From NCBI GenBank assembly GCA_023436615.1, contig JAEZIO010000025.1, forward strand, positions 1-64,000: a stretch of 64,000 nucleotides of DNA. The letters run 5' to 3'. Source of the stretch: Pseudomonadota bacterium. GTDB taxonomy: Bacteria > Pseudomonadota > Alphaproteobacteria > Sphingomonadales > Sphingomonadaceae. The notes beneath the pieces are model-generated. The model was not told the origin of the DNA. It saw only the letters and a list, made by a program, of their open reading frames with translations, and did no database searches. Within the stretch, counting starts at the first letter, position 1. Each line of letters opens with the position of its first letter. A program made the position numbers and the translations under genes. Positions 1-8,508 of the stretch are shown here, piece after piece.

Positions 1-44
1 AGATTGCTGCCTGCCCCCTCCTCCCCTCCCGGCCGCAACAGCGC

Positions 45-78
45 GGCGGCCGCTCCCCCCCGGCGCGGCCGCCTTTTT
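45..78 (+). terminator. Rho-independent terminator of an upstream gene
   Basis: A perfect 9-bp stem (45-53 with 65-73, GGCGGCCGC / GCGGCCGCC) with an 11-base C-rich loop is followed by five T residues at 74-78. It would end a plus-strand transcript that begins outside the window. The rest of 1-164 shows no gene I can support. Confidence 0.7.
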
Positions 79-164
79 CTTGCGATCGCGCATCGCTCCT
101 GCCTTGCGACGCGTTTCAGCCGTGCCATATTTGTCGGCAATCTATGATTTGGCGTGTGACGAGC

Positions 165-497
165 ATGGGGGATGGCCCCGGACGCGGTGACGGTCTCGAG
201 GATCTCGAGACCGGCGTCGCTACGCGAACGCGGCCGAAGACGAAGAAGCCGTCCAATTACAAGGTGCTGATGCTCAACGACGATTACACTCCGATGGAGT
301 TCGTCGTGCTGGTGCTCCAGCGGTTTTTTTCGATGGGTATCGAGGACGCGACGCGCGTGATGCTCCAGGTGCACCAGCAGGGCGTCGCCGTCTGCGGCGT
401 GTTCACTTACGAGGTTGCGGAGACCAAGGTGGCGCAAGTCATCGATTTCGCTCGAGAGAACCAGCACCCCCTCCAGTGCACGCTGGAGAAAGCCTGA
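165..497 (+). CDS. clpS: ATP-dependent Clp protease adaptor ClpS
   Basis: ClpS binds the N-terminal domain of ClpA in the cytoplasm and delivers N-end-rule substrates to ClpAP. The 110-residue product has a short disordered N-terminus and then the ClpS core: the NDDYTPMEFV pocket motif at residues 38-47 and the conserved His71 in LQVHQQG, which in the family forms the N-degron pocket. I chose ATG 165; an in-frame ATG at 144 would add seven residues. clpA, the frequent neighbour, is not next to it; murA follows 46 bases downstream. Confidence 0.93.
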   Translation: MGDGPGRGDGLEDLETGVATRTRPKTKKPSNYKVLMLNDDYTPMEFVVLVLQRFFSMGIEDATRVMLQVHQQGVAVCGVFTYEVAETKVAQVIDFARENQHPLQCTLEKA

Positions 498-543
498 TCT
501 GACCCGCTGTTGCGCGCGCAGCCTTGTCCGCTAAACGCGCGAA

Positions 544-1827
544 GTGGACAGCATCTGGATTAAGGGCGGCACCCGGCTCGAAGGCGAGATCCCGATCAGC
601 GGCGCGAAAAATGCGGCGCTGACGCTGCTTCCCTGCGCGCTGCTGACCGAGGAGCCGCTGACGCTCACGAATCTTCCGCGGCTGGCCGACGTCGACACCT
701 TCAGCCACCTGCTGAACCAGCTCGGAGTCTCGACTCACGTCGCTGGCGTGAAGAAGGGCGAATACGGCCGGCGGATGACGCTGCAGGCCGATGACATCGC
801 CTCGACCGTCGCGCCCTATGACATGGTCCGACGCATGCGCGCGTCGGTGCTTGTGCTCGGGCCCATGCTCGCGCGCGCCGGCGAAGCGACCGTCTCCCTG
901 CCGGGCGGCTGCGCGATCGGCGACCGCCCCATCGACCTGCACCTCAAGGCGCTCGAATGCATGGGGGCCGAGATCGAGCTCGCCGCGGGCTATGTGAAGG
1001 CCACGGCGCCCAAAGGTCGCCTTCCGGGCGGCGACTTCAGCTTCCCTGTGGTCTCGGTCGGAGCGACTGAAAACGCGTTGATGGCCGCGGTTCTGGCAAG
1101 CGGCAGGACGCAGCTCTTCAACGCCGCGCGCGAGCCGGAGATCGTCGATCTCTGCAATCTCCTCGTCGCGATGGGCGGGCAGATCGAAGGAATCGGCTCG
1201 GCGCACATCGTCATCGACGGCGTCGAGGCGCTTCACGGCACGACGTATGAAGTCATGCCCGACCGGATCGAGGCGGGCAGCTACGCCTGCGCCGCGGGAA
1301 TAACCGGCGGCTGCATCGATCTGATCGGCGCCCGTCCGGACGACATGCGCGCGACACTGAACGCTCTGTCTCATTGCGGTCTCATGCTCGAATTCCACGA
1401 CAAGGGAATCAAGGTGACCGCAGATGGCGCCCTCAAGCCGCTGGCGCTTTCGACGGCACCGTTCCCCGGCTTTGCGACCGACATGCAGGCCCAGTTCATG
1501 GCCATGCTCGCCCGCGCCGAAGGCGACAGCTTCCTCGAGGAGACCATCTTCGAGAACCGCTACATGCACGTCCCGGAGCTCCGGCGAATGGGCGCAGATG
1601 TCGACATCCACGGCCGCTCGGCGATCGTGCACGGGGTCGAGGCGCTCACCGGCGCCCAAGTCATGGCGACCGACCTCCGGGCATCCATGAGCCTGATCCT
1701 CGCGGGGCTTGCCGCCGAGGGCGAGACCGAGGTCCTGCGAGTCTATCATCTCGACCGCGGTTACGAACGGCTCGAAGAGAAACTGTCCGCCGTCGGAGCG
1801 ACGATCGAACGACGGAGTGCCGGCTAG
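544..1827 (+). CDS. murA: UDP-N-acetylglucosamine 1-carboxyvinyltransferase MurA
   Basis: MurA transfers enolpyruvate from PEP to UDP-GlcNAc, the first committed cytoplasmic step of peptidoglycan synthesis. The 427-residue length is normal for the family. Lys22 lies in SGAKNAAL, and the catalytic cysteine is Cys123 in PGGCAIGDRP (Cys115 in E. coli), so the enzyme should be fosfomycin sensitive. The start is GTG 544, which gives the expected N-terminus MDSIWIKGG. It is followed after 12 bases by the amidase gene and may be co-transcribed with it. Confidence 0.96.
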   Translation: MDSIWIKGGTRLEGEIPISGAKNAALTLLPCALLTEEPLTLTNLPRLADVDTFSHLLNQLGVSTHVAGVKKGEYGRRMTLQADDIASTVAPYDMVRRMRASVLVLGPMLARAGEATVSLPGGCAIGDRPIDLHLKALECMGAEIELAAGYVKATAPKGRLPGGDFSFPVVSVGATENALMAAVLASGRTQLFNAAREPEIVDLCNLLVAMGGQIEGIGSAHIVIDGVEALHGTTYEVMPDRIEAGSYACAAGITGGCIDLIGARPDDMRATLNALSHCGLMLEFHDKGIKVTADGALKPLALSTAPFPGFATDMQAQFMAMLARAEGDSFLEETIFENRYMHVPELRRMGADVDIHGRSAIVHGVEALTGAQVMATDLRASMSLILAGLAAEGETEVLRVYHLDRGYERLEEKLSAVGATIERRSAG

Positions 1828-1839
1828 GGAGTATTGACG

Positions 1840-3411
1840 ATGCGTGCGCTGGGTGTTGCGGTTGCCGTCTGTCTTGCCGGTTGCGCCACGGCCGTCCCGC
1901 CGCAGCCAATGCCCATGCCGGTCGCCGCGAGTGGCGCCATTCCCCCCCAGCCGTTCCTCGGAAGCGCCGAGCAGGCTACCGCCGAATCCCTCGGCCGCAT
2001 CGCGCAGCTTAACCCGATGCTCCACGCGGTGATTGCGACGGACCCGACGGCGATCGATCAGGCGCGTCGGATCGACGCTTCGGGTATCCAGGGCCCGCTC
2101 GCCGGAAAGCCGGTGCTGGTGAAGGACAATATCGAAGTCGCCGGGCCTATGCCGACTACCGCCGGGAGCCTTGCGCTTGCGGCCAATGTCACCAAGCGCG
2201 ACGCGCCGCTCGTTGCGCGGCTCCGTCAGGCGGGAGCGGTGATCGTCGGGAAAGCGAACCTGTCGGAATGGGCGAACTTCCGCTCGACCCGCTCGATTTC
2301 CGGCTGGAGCGCGGTCGGCGGACAGGCCCGCAACCCCTATGCGCTCGACCGCAACGGCTGCGGCTCTTCGACAGGCAGCGCGACGGCCGTGGCGTCGGGG
2401 ATGGTGCGCTATGCGATCGGGACCGAAACCGACGGCTCCGTTACCTGTCCAGCCGCGATCAACGGCGTCGTCGGGCTGAAGCCCACGGTGGGCCTCGTCA
2501 GCCGCACCCACATCGTCCCGATCAGCGCGAGCCAGGATACCGCGGGCCCCATGGCTGCGAGCGTCCGTGACGCGGCCGAGCTTCTGACCGCCATCGCCGG
2601 CAGCGATCCGGCGGACCCGGCCACGGCCGAAGCGGACCGGCGCAAGACCGACTATGCGGCCGCGCTGGATGCAAACGCGCTGTCGGGCAAGCGGATCGGG
2701 GTGATGCGCTTCGCGTCCGGGTTCGGAACCGACGACGTTTTCGAGGCTGCGCTCGCGGAACTCAAGGCTCGGGGCGCGATCCTCGTCGAGATCAAGAAAT
2801 TCGACGACAGCGCCATCGGCGCGAACGAATTCGCGGTGCTGCTCGCGGAATTCAAGGACGGCCTCAACCGCTATCTGGCCACGACTCCCGCGGCGGTGAA
2901 ATCGCGAACGCTCGCCGAGCTCATCGCCTTTAACAAGGGGCATGCGGCGCAGGAAATGCCGCTGTTCGGACAGGAGATTTTCGAGCAATCGGAGAAGACG
3001 AAGGGTCTCGACGCCGATTACCGCAGGGCGCGAAGGACCAGCTTTACGGCGGCCGGACCGAGCGGGATCGGCCGGCTGCTCAAGGCGAACCGGGTCGTGG
3101 CGCTTGTCGGTCCGACGATGCCCCCCGCGTGGAAGATCGATGCGGTGAGCGGCGACCAGATCTCTGGGGGCGGCGCCGGAAGTCTCGCCGCGGTCGCCGG
3201 CTATCCGCATCTCACGGTCCCCATGGGTCTCGTGAAGGGCCTGCCTGTCGGCCTGAGCTTTATCGGGCCCAAATGGTCGGAGGCGCTGTTGCTCGGCCTC
3301 GGCTATGCTTACGAGCAGGCTCGCGGGCCGTTCCCGCCCCCGTTGCTTCTTCCGTCCATCGAGACAAGTCCGGAGGTGGCGCCGAGCCTGGAGCCTCAGA
3401 ACCTGCCGTAA
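1840..3411 (+). CDS. Exported lipoprotein amidase (amidase signature family)
   Basis: This is a 523-residue amidase signature hydrolase that cleaves a C-N amide bond; the substrate is unknown. It begins with a lipoprotein signal peptide whose lipobox cysteine is Cys15 (CLAGC), so it should be membrane-anchored outside the cytoplasm, whereas many family members are cytoplasmic. The Ser-cisSer-Lys triad is present: Lys in VLVKDNIEV and two serines in the glycine/serine-rich GSSTGSATAVASG segment. ATG 1840 is preferred over TTG 1834 because AGGGAG lies 8 bases upstream. It could act on peptides or amino acid amides near the envelope. Confidence 0.88.
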   Translation: MRALGVAVAVCLAGCATAVPPQPMPMPVAASGAIPPQPFLGSAEQATAESLGRIAQLNPMLHAVIATDPTAIDQARRIDASGIQGPLAGKPVLVKDNIEVAGPMPTTAGSLALAANVTKRDAPLVARLRQAGAVIVGKANLSEWANFRSTRSISGWSAVGGQARNPYALDRNGCGSSTGSATAVASGMVRYAIGTETDGSVTCPAAINGVVGLKPTVGLVSRTHIVPISASQDTAGPMAASVRDAAELLTAIAGSDPADPATAEADRRKTDYAAALDANALSGKRIGVMRFASGFGTDDVFEAALAELKARGAILVEIKKFDDSAIGANEFAVLLAEFKDGLNRYLATTPAAVKSRTLAELIAFNKGHAAQEMPLFGQEIFEQSEKTKGLDADYRRARRTSFTAAGPSGIGRLLKANRVVALVGPTMPPAWKIDAVSGDQISGGGAGSLAAVAGYPHLTVPMGLVKGLPVGLSFIGPKWSEALLLGLGYAYEQARGPFPPPLLLPSIETSPEVAPSLEPQNLP

Positions 3412-3412
3412 C

Positions 3413-3727
3413 TCAGCTCACCAATTTCAAGCCGGCGATAGCCGCCACGATGACGAAGATCAGGAGGATTCGGACCAGCGACGCGGACTCCCCGAACCAG
3501 AGCAGGCCGACAACGACCGTGCCGACGGCGCCGATCCCGCCCCACACCGCATAGGCCGTGCCCATGGGGATCGAGCGCGACGCCAGTTCGAGAAGCGCCA
3601 TGCTGATGGCGACCGAAACCAGGAAGGCGATCGTCCACGGCACGTTGCGGAAACCGTCTACGAAGCGAAGCGTGGTGGTGAAGCCGACTTCGAACACGCC
3701 CCCGACTATGAGCCAAAACCAAGCCAT
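3413..3727 (-). CDS. Small multidrug resistance family transporter, SugE/Gdx-like
   Basis: A 104-residue, four-helix inner-membrane protein of the SMR family. The obligatory Glu13 in GGVFEVGF binds protons and cationic substrate. The AYAVWGGIG segment and the full-length four-TM pattern resemble SugE/Gdx guanidinium exporters more than EmrE, but substrate cannot be fixed from sequence. It is last in a minus-strand run ispG - EamA transporter - SMR, 9 bases after the EamA gene, and converges with the amidase (2-base gap). Confidence 0.88.
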   Translation of the reverse strand: MAWFWLIVGGVFEVGFTTTLRFVDGFRNVPWTIAFLVSVAISMALLELASRSIPMGTAYAVWGGIGAVGTVVVGLLWFGESASLVRILLIFVIVAAIAGLKLVS

Positions 3728-3736
3728 GCCGTTCTC

Positions 3737-4636
3737 CTATGTCGCCGCCTCGAGGGCAGGGCTGGCTTCCTCCGGGCGCCTGGCTGCGAAGATGCAGCCC
3801 GCGACGATCAGCAAAGCTCCGGCGAGCGTGAATAGCGGTACCCGCTCGCCGAAGAACAGCCAGCCGAACAGCATCGCCCACAGAAACGCCGTATATTCGG
3901 TCGATGCGAGATAGCTCGCCTCGGCGCGCGCATAGGCCCAGGACAGCAGCAGCATCGAGGTGATGGCGAGGACCGCGGCGAACAGCAGCCACGGCCATTG
4001 ATGGAGCGGGGGCAGCGAAATTCCAGCGAAGGGGATTGCAAGCGCCAGCACCGCCGTCACGATGAGACTCTGGAAGAACGTGATTTCCAGCGGCTGAGCG
4101 ACCAACGCCTGCTGGCGCATGATGATGATGTTGAGCGCGTAAAGTGCCGCAGACGTGAGCACTGCGAAGCTTCCGATAAGGGCTTCGCGGCCGAGGTCGG
4201 CCTGCGCCTGTCCGAAAAAGATCACCGTCACTCCGGCCACCGCGACCAGCGATGCGGCGACGGTCCGCCGGCCCACCCGCTCATGGAGGATCACGGCTGC
4301 AAGGTAGATGGCGATGAGCGGGGCGATGAACGCCAGGGCGACGGCCTGAGCGAGCGGAACCCGCCCCAGCGCCCAGAAAAACAGGAATCCCATGCCGGTC
4401 GACAGCACCCCGCGCGCGAGGTGGATCCGCATCGTCGATGCGGACGGCCAGGCCCTGCGCCGAGGAAGGTAGAGAATTCCGGACAATCCGATGCCGGCGA
4501 GGTTGCGCCAGAACATGGTCGCGAAGGTCCCGATTGCGAGCACGAGTCCCTTCATCACCGCGTCCATGCCCGAGAATAGGGCGATTCCGAGCACTCCCAC
4601 GAGGAAGGCGACGATTGGGGAGGCGACCCGAGTCAC
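3737..4636 (-). CDS. EamA-family DMT-superfamily transporter
   Basis: A 299-residue polytopic inner-membrane protein with about ten hydrophobic segments and the internal duplication of EamA permeases; such proteins usually export metabolites or amino acids. Typical features are the glycine-rich helices and the ERVPLFTLAGALLIVAG end of the second half. It starts at GTG 4636, 18 bases downstream of the ispG stop, and precedes the SMR gene, so the three are likely one transcript. Substrate unknown. Confidence 0.85.
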   Translation of the reverse strand: MTRVASPIVAFLVGVLGIALFSGMDAVMKGLVLAIGTFATMFWRNLAGIGLSGILYLPRRRAWPSASTMRIHLARGVLSTGMGFLFFWALGRVPLAQAVALAFIAPLIAIYLAAVILHERVGRRTVAASLVAVAGVTVIFFGQAQADLGREALIGSFAVLTSAALYALNIIIMRQQALVAQPLEITFFQSLIVTAVLALAIPFAGISLPPLHQWPWLLFAAVLAITSMLLLSWAYARAEASYLASTEYTAFLWAMLFGWLFFGERVPLFTLAGALLIVAGCIFAARRPEEASPALEAAT

Positions 4637-4654
4637 CGGGCCGCAAATAGAGCG

Positions 4655-5785
4655 TTACTCGGCGGCGTCGAGTGCCGTTTCCCGAGCCTCGGCTGCTTCG
4701 ATTTCCGCGGCCTTCGCTTCCACGAGCCGCACGATGTGGTCGATCATGTCGGCGTCGCGAACGTGATGGTCGGTGACTCCGGAGAGATAGACCATGTGGG
4801 TGCCGCCGCCGCCGCCGGTGATGCCGATGTCGGTTTCGCGGGCTTCGCCGGGTCCGTTCACGACGCAGCCGAGCACGCTCAGCGACATCGGTGTCTTGAT
4901 GTGCTGGAGCCGCGACTCCAGAGCTTCGACGGTGCGGATGACATCGAAACCCTGACGGGCGCAGCTAGGGCAGGAGACGACGCGGACGCCGCGGCTGCGG
5001 ATGCCGAGCGCCTTCAGGATTTCGTACCCGACGCGGACTTCCTCCTCGGGCTCCGCGGAAAGCGAGACGCGGATCGTGTCTCCGATCCCGGCCCAGAGCA
5101 AATTGCCCATGCCGATTGCCGATTTGACGGTCCCGCCGATCAGGCCGCCGGCTTCCGTGATGCCGAGGTGCAACGGGCAGTCCACCTCGCTCGCAAGCTG
5201 CTGGTAGGAAGCGACGGCAAGGAATACGTCGCTGGCCTTTACCGCGACCTTATACTCGCGGAAGCCATGGTTCTCGAGGATCCGGATATGGTCGAGCGCG
5301 CTCTCGACCAGCGCTTCCGGACACGGCTCGCCATATTTCTCGAGCAGGTCCTTTTCGAGGCTGCCAGCATTCACACCGATGCGGATCGCGCAACCGTTTG
5401 CCCTTGCGGCTGCGACCACTTCCTTGACCCGCTGTTCCGAGCCGATGTTGCCGGGGTTGATCCTCAGGCAGGCGGCGCCCGCGTCGGCGGCTTCGAGTGC
5501 TCGCTTGTAGTGGAAGTGGATGTCGGCGACGATCGGGACGTTCGATTCCCGGACGATCCGGCGCAACGCGGCCGTGGCATCGGCGGTCGGGCAGGACACA
5601 CGAACGATATCCGCACCCGCCTCCTCGCACCGGCGGATTTGATCGATCGTCGCCGGCGCATCCTCCGTCGGCGTGTTCGTCATCGTCTGGACGCTGATCG
5701 GCGCGTCTCCGCCGACGGCGACGGAGCCGACCATGATCTGCCGCGACTTGCGCCGCTCGATATCTCGCCAGGGGCGGAGGGACAT
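4655..5785 (-). CDS. ispG: 4-hydroxy-3-methylbut-2-enyl diphosphate synthase IspG (GcpE)
   Basis: IspG converts 2-C-methyl-D-erythritol 2,4-cyclodiphosphate to HMBPP in the non-mevalonate isoprenoid pathway, using a [4Fe-4S] cluster. The 376-residue protein has the TIM-barrel N-terminus and the cluster ligands Cys272, Cys275 (SCPSC) and Cys307 (LGCVVNGPGE), with Glu314 as the usual fourth ligand. A good promoter lies directly upstream and would place the transcript start at or within a few bases of the ATG, suggesting a leaderless mRNA. Confidence 0.96.
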   Translation of the reverse strand: MSLRPWRDIERRKSRQIMVGSVAVGGDAPISVQTMTNTPTEDAPATIDQIRRCEEAGADIVRVSCPTADATAALRRIVRESNVPIVADIHFHYKRALEAADAGAACLRINPGNIGSEQRVKEVVAAARANGCAIRIGVNAGSLEKDLLEKYGEPCPEALVESALDHIRILENHGFREYKVAVKASDVFLAVASYQQLASEVDCPLHLGITEAGGLIGGTVKSAIGMGNLLWAGIGDTIRVSLSAEPEEEVRVGYEILKALGIRSRGVRVVSCPSCARQGFDVIRTVEALESRLQHIKTPMSLSVLGCVVNGPGEARETDIGITGGGGGTHMVYLSGVTDHHVRDADMIDHIVRLVEAKAAEIEAAEARETALDAAE

Positions 5786-5792
5786 GGCGGCG

Positions 5793-5821
5793 CATATAGG
5801 CGCTTAGCCTTCCGGCGGCAA
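5793..5821 (-). promoter_or_regulatory. Sigma-70-type promoter of ispG
   Basis: Read on the minus strand: -35 TTGCCG (5821-5816), 17-base spacer, -10 TATATG (5798-5793). The predicted start site is about 5786-5787, one or two bases from the ispG ATG at 5785. Confidence 0.55.
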
Positions 5822-5838
5822 AGCCAACACAGTGGCTT
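5821..5838. repeat. Inverted repeat between ispG and the TIR operon
   Basis: AAGCCA (5821-5826) and TGGCTT (5833-5838) form a perfect 6+6 inverted repeat with a 6-base spacer. It abuts the ispG -35 element and lies 54 bases upstream of the TIR gene start, a plausible operator for the divergent pair. No binding protein is indicated. Confidence 0.4.
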
Positions 5839-5891
5839 GGCCGAGATTATTCAAAAATGCTAAGGGAATAACCGAGTCTCGGGGGAGGCCG

Positions 5892-8045
5892 ATGAACAAA
5901 TGGACTCGGCCATTTGAATGGAGCGGCGCAATCGCAGGGCCGGCGCGAGGTCCACGCGCAGCCCCGGCTCATCATTACTTCGCCTTCCTCAGCTACAGTC
6001 ACGAAGATAGCGCCGAGGCCGACTGGCTCCATGAGGAGCTCGAGCAGTTTCGAGTGCCGGCGAGCCTTGCCGGCAAGCTGACAGCGAACGGGGTCGTCCC
6101 GAAGCGGCTCACCCCGATCTTTCGAGATCGCCAGGAACTTGCCGCCGGACAGGATCTGACCGAGGAGATTCGTCTCGCCCTCGCGGCTTCGCGCTGCCTG
6201 ATCGTGCTGTGCTCTCCGGCCGCTGCCAAATCCAGGTGGACGAACAAGGAAATCGAAGCCTTCAAGCGCCTGCATCCCGAAGGGTGCACCATTGCTGCGG
6301 TGATCGGCGGCGAACCGCTCGCTGGCAATATCCCCGGGCGCGAGCACGAAGAATGCTTCCCGCCCGCGCTGCTGGCCAAATACGACCGGCGCGGCAGGCC
6401 GACCGGCAAGAAGAGCGAACCGCTCGCCGCCGACCTCCGGCAAGGCAAGGGCGGGCGCCGTATCGGGTTCCTGAAGATCGTTGCCGGGATTCTCGGCGTC
6501 GGGCTCGACGAGCTGGTACAGCGTGAGCAGCTTCGACGGCAGCGTCGGCTGGCGGCGATCAGCGGCGGGTCCATCGCCGGGATGCTGGTTGCGGCAGGCC
6601 TCGCCGTCACCGCGCTCCAGGCGAGGGACGCGGCGCGCGACCAGCGGCGGGAAGCCGAAGGCCTGGTCGAGTTCATGCTGGGCGACCTCCAGAACAAGCT
6701 TCAGCCCGTCGGCCGCCTCGACGTCCTCGACGGACTGGGTGCGCGGGTGCTCGATTATTACCGAAAGCAGGACACGTCGGAGCTATCCGACCAAGGCCTC
6801 GCGCAGCGGTCCAAAGCGCTGACGCTGATGGGACAGATCGCCCGCGACCGGGGCGACCTCGACCGCGCCGAAGCGCTCTATCACGCTGCTTATGCGGGCA
6901 CCGAGGAATCTATCCGGCGCGACGGCAACGACCCGGAGCGCCTGTTCGAACACGCCCAGAACGCATTCTACATTGCCGACATTGCCTTCAGGAGGGGCCG
7001 CCTCGACGATGCCGAAACCCGTTTTCGCGAATACCGGGAGCTCGCGGACCGGATGGTCGCACTCGATCCCGACAACATGCGATACCGCACCGAAGTCCAG
7101 TATGCGGCCGCCAATCTCGGTGCGATCCTCTACAGCCGTCGGGACTTTCGCGGTGCGGTCGAGCAGTTCAAACGCGCGCTGACAACGATCCGCGCATTTG
7201 CAGCAGCCGACCCGACGAACGAGGAATATGAGAACGGGCTGACCAACACGCTGGCCCTCCTCGCCGATGCGGAGGAGGGCGATGGCCGGCTTGGCGAGGC
7301 CATCGAGACGCGCAGGCAGCATATCGCGCTGCTCGAGAAGCTCGTCGCTCGAAACGGAGCCGATGCGCAGTTCCGACTCGTTCCGGCGCACCGCGACCTC
7401 GGACGTCTCTATTCCCTCACCGGCAATCGCGACCTCGCGGTGGATCAGCTGCGCGCGGCGGTCGCCGACGGCGACAAGCTGCTCTCCCTCGAGCCGAGAA
7501 ATGCGAAGTGGCTCGAATCCACGCTGAGCGCCCGATTGGCGCTGGCGCGCGAGCTGTTCGACAAAGGCGGATCGAGTCCGGCGGCAGACGTTGAGGCAAC
7601 CTGCGCGCGATACCGGCAGCTCCTGGCACAGGACCCGTCGATCGCGCTCAGGCGAGCGGGCTTTCGCGACTGCCTTATCCTGCGATCGCGTGTCGCCGCC
7701 CAGGCCGGCCAGGGCGCGGCCGCGGCATCCTTCGCCGCTCAGGCGGTCGATGTGGCGAAGTCGGTAAAGACGACCGACCCCGTCGCCGACAAGTTCGGCG
7801 CGGCCGCCGCGCTGCGCACGCTCGGCGAAATGCGAGCCCGGTCGGGCGATGCGCCGGGCGCGCGCTCGGCCTGGAATCAGGCGGCAGCCCTCATTCCAAC
7901 CGGCGTGGCAGAGAAGCCCCTGGAGATTCGGGAGCATGCAGTTCTGCTCGAGCGCCTCGGTCGCAACGACGAGGCAGCCGAGCTCAATCGTCGACTGGCG
8001 CAGATCGGCTTCCGCGTCGCGACTAACGAACGGAGGACAGGATGA
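5892..8045 (+). CDS. TIR domain - transmembrane - TPR protein
   Basis: A 717-residue protein. Residues 29-140 form a TIR-like domain: FLSYSHED at 32-39, an FRDRQEL segment near 77, and WTNKE with Trp116 and Glu120, spaced like the W-x3-E that carries the catalytic glutamate of SARM1-type NADases. A single TM helix lies at about 222-243 after a basic stretch (LRRQRR), followed by a long helical region with degenerate TPR repeats (about 285-710). NAD cleavage is therefore possible but untested. ATG 5892 is chosen over GTG 5832 because GGGGGAGG precedes it. Its stop overlaps the start of the next gene (ATGA), so the three genes to 10353 look like one operon. Base composition is like its neighbours. 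Confidence 0.85.
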   Translation: MNKWTRPFEWSGAIAGPARGPRAAPAHHYFAFLSYSHEDSAEADWLHEELEQFRVPASLAGKLTANGVVPKRLTPIFRDRQELAAGQDLTEEIRLALAASRCLIVLCSPAAAKSRWTNKEIEAFKRLHPEGCTIAAVIGGEPLAGNIPGREHEECFPPALLAKYDRRGRPTGKKSEPLAADLRQGKGGRRIGFLKIVAGILGVGLDELVQREQLRRQRRLAAISGGSIAGMLVAAGLAVTALQARDAARDQRREAEGLVEFMLGDLQNKLQPVGRLDVLDGLGARVLDYYRKQDTSELSDQGLAQRSKALTLMGQIARDRGDLDRAEALYHAAYAGTEESIRRDGNDPERLFEHAQNAFYIADIAFRRGRLDDAETRFREYRELADRMVALDPDNMRYRTEVQYAAANLGAILYSRRDFRGAVEQFKRALTTIRAFAAADPTNEEYENGLTNTLALLADAEEGDGRLGEAIETRRQHIALLEKLVARNGADAQFRLVPAHRDLGRLYSLTGNRDLAVDQLRAAVADGDKLLSLEPRNAKWLESTLSARLALARELFDKGGSSPAADVEATCARYRQLLAQDPSIALRRAGFRDCLILRSRVAAQAGQGAAAASFAAQAVDVAKSVKTTDPVADKFGAAAALRTLGEMRARSGDAPGARSAWNQAAALIPTGVAEKPLEIREHAVLLERLGRNDEAAELNRRLAQIGFRVATNERRTG

Positions 8046-8482
8046 GCGGTCAGACGAGAAAAGCAAAAGCGAGTCATAGGGGTAAAAAGCAGATGAAGAC
8101 GATCCATGTAACCGTGACGCCCAAGGGCCAGCCCAGCGGAAAGGATGTCCCCGTGACGATCGCGGGTCAGAACGTGAAAGGCGGCGAGATTCAACTTAAC
8201 GCCAACACCGAGTACGACATCGTTTTCAACCTCACCGCCGCGAATGGCGTCCGAAGCTGGGGCGACAATCCTTTCGGGTGCCAGGCCAATGGCACGTGCC
8301 CCGGCGCCAACGAGGGCGCGTCGGCCCCGTTCTCCGTCAAGGGGACGTCGCAGGCCAAGCTGACCGTCCATGTCGACCCGACGGGGAAGGACAGCCGCTC
8401 GGAATATCGGTTGAACTACAACGACGAACTGACGACCGACCCGGTCATCGTCATTGGTGTCAACATAGTCGACAACGGCTGA
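8042..8482 (+). CDS. Small beta-rich protein of unknown function in the TIR-SLOG operon
   Basis: A 146-residue product I do not recognise. It has a basic N-terminus (MSGQTRKAKASHRGKK), then alternating hydrophobic/polar stretches that suggest a beta-sandwich, with two cysteines close together (GCQANGTCPG) and an ordered C-terminus ending in VIGVNIVDNG. No signal peptide or TM segment is evident. The start overlaps the TIR stop by 4 bases; an internal ATG at 8093 would give a 129-residue protein starting MKTIHVTV. Translational coupling suggests that it works with its neighbours. Confidence 0.7.
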   Translation: MSGQTRKAKASHRGKKQMKTIHVTVTPKGQPSGKDVPVTIAGQNVKGGEIQLNANTEYDIVFNLTAANGVRSWGDNPFGCQANGTCPGANEGASAPFSVKGTSQAKLTVHVDPTGKDSRSEYRLNYNDELTTDPVIVIGVNIVDNG

Positions 8483-8508
8483 TCGGGGTACGGTCTCAGG
8501 CTGAACCG

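Noticed and set aside
439..3210. Very long minus-strand open frame (923 codons) opposite murA and the amidase
   Set aside because: It is a GC-driven shadow frame; composition is Arg-rich with no domain, and murA and the amidase are certain.
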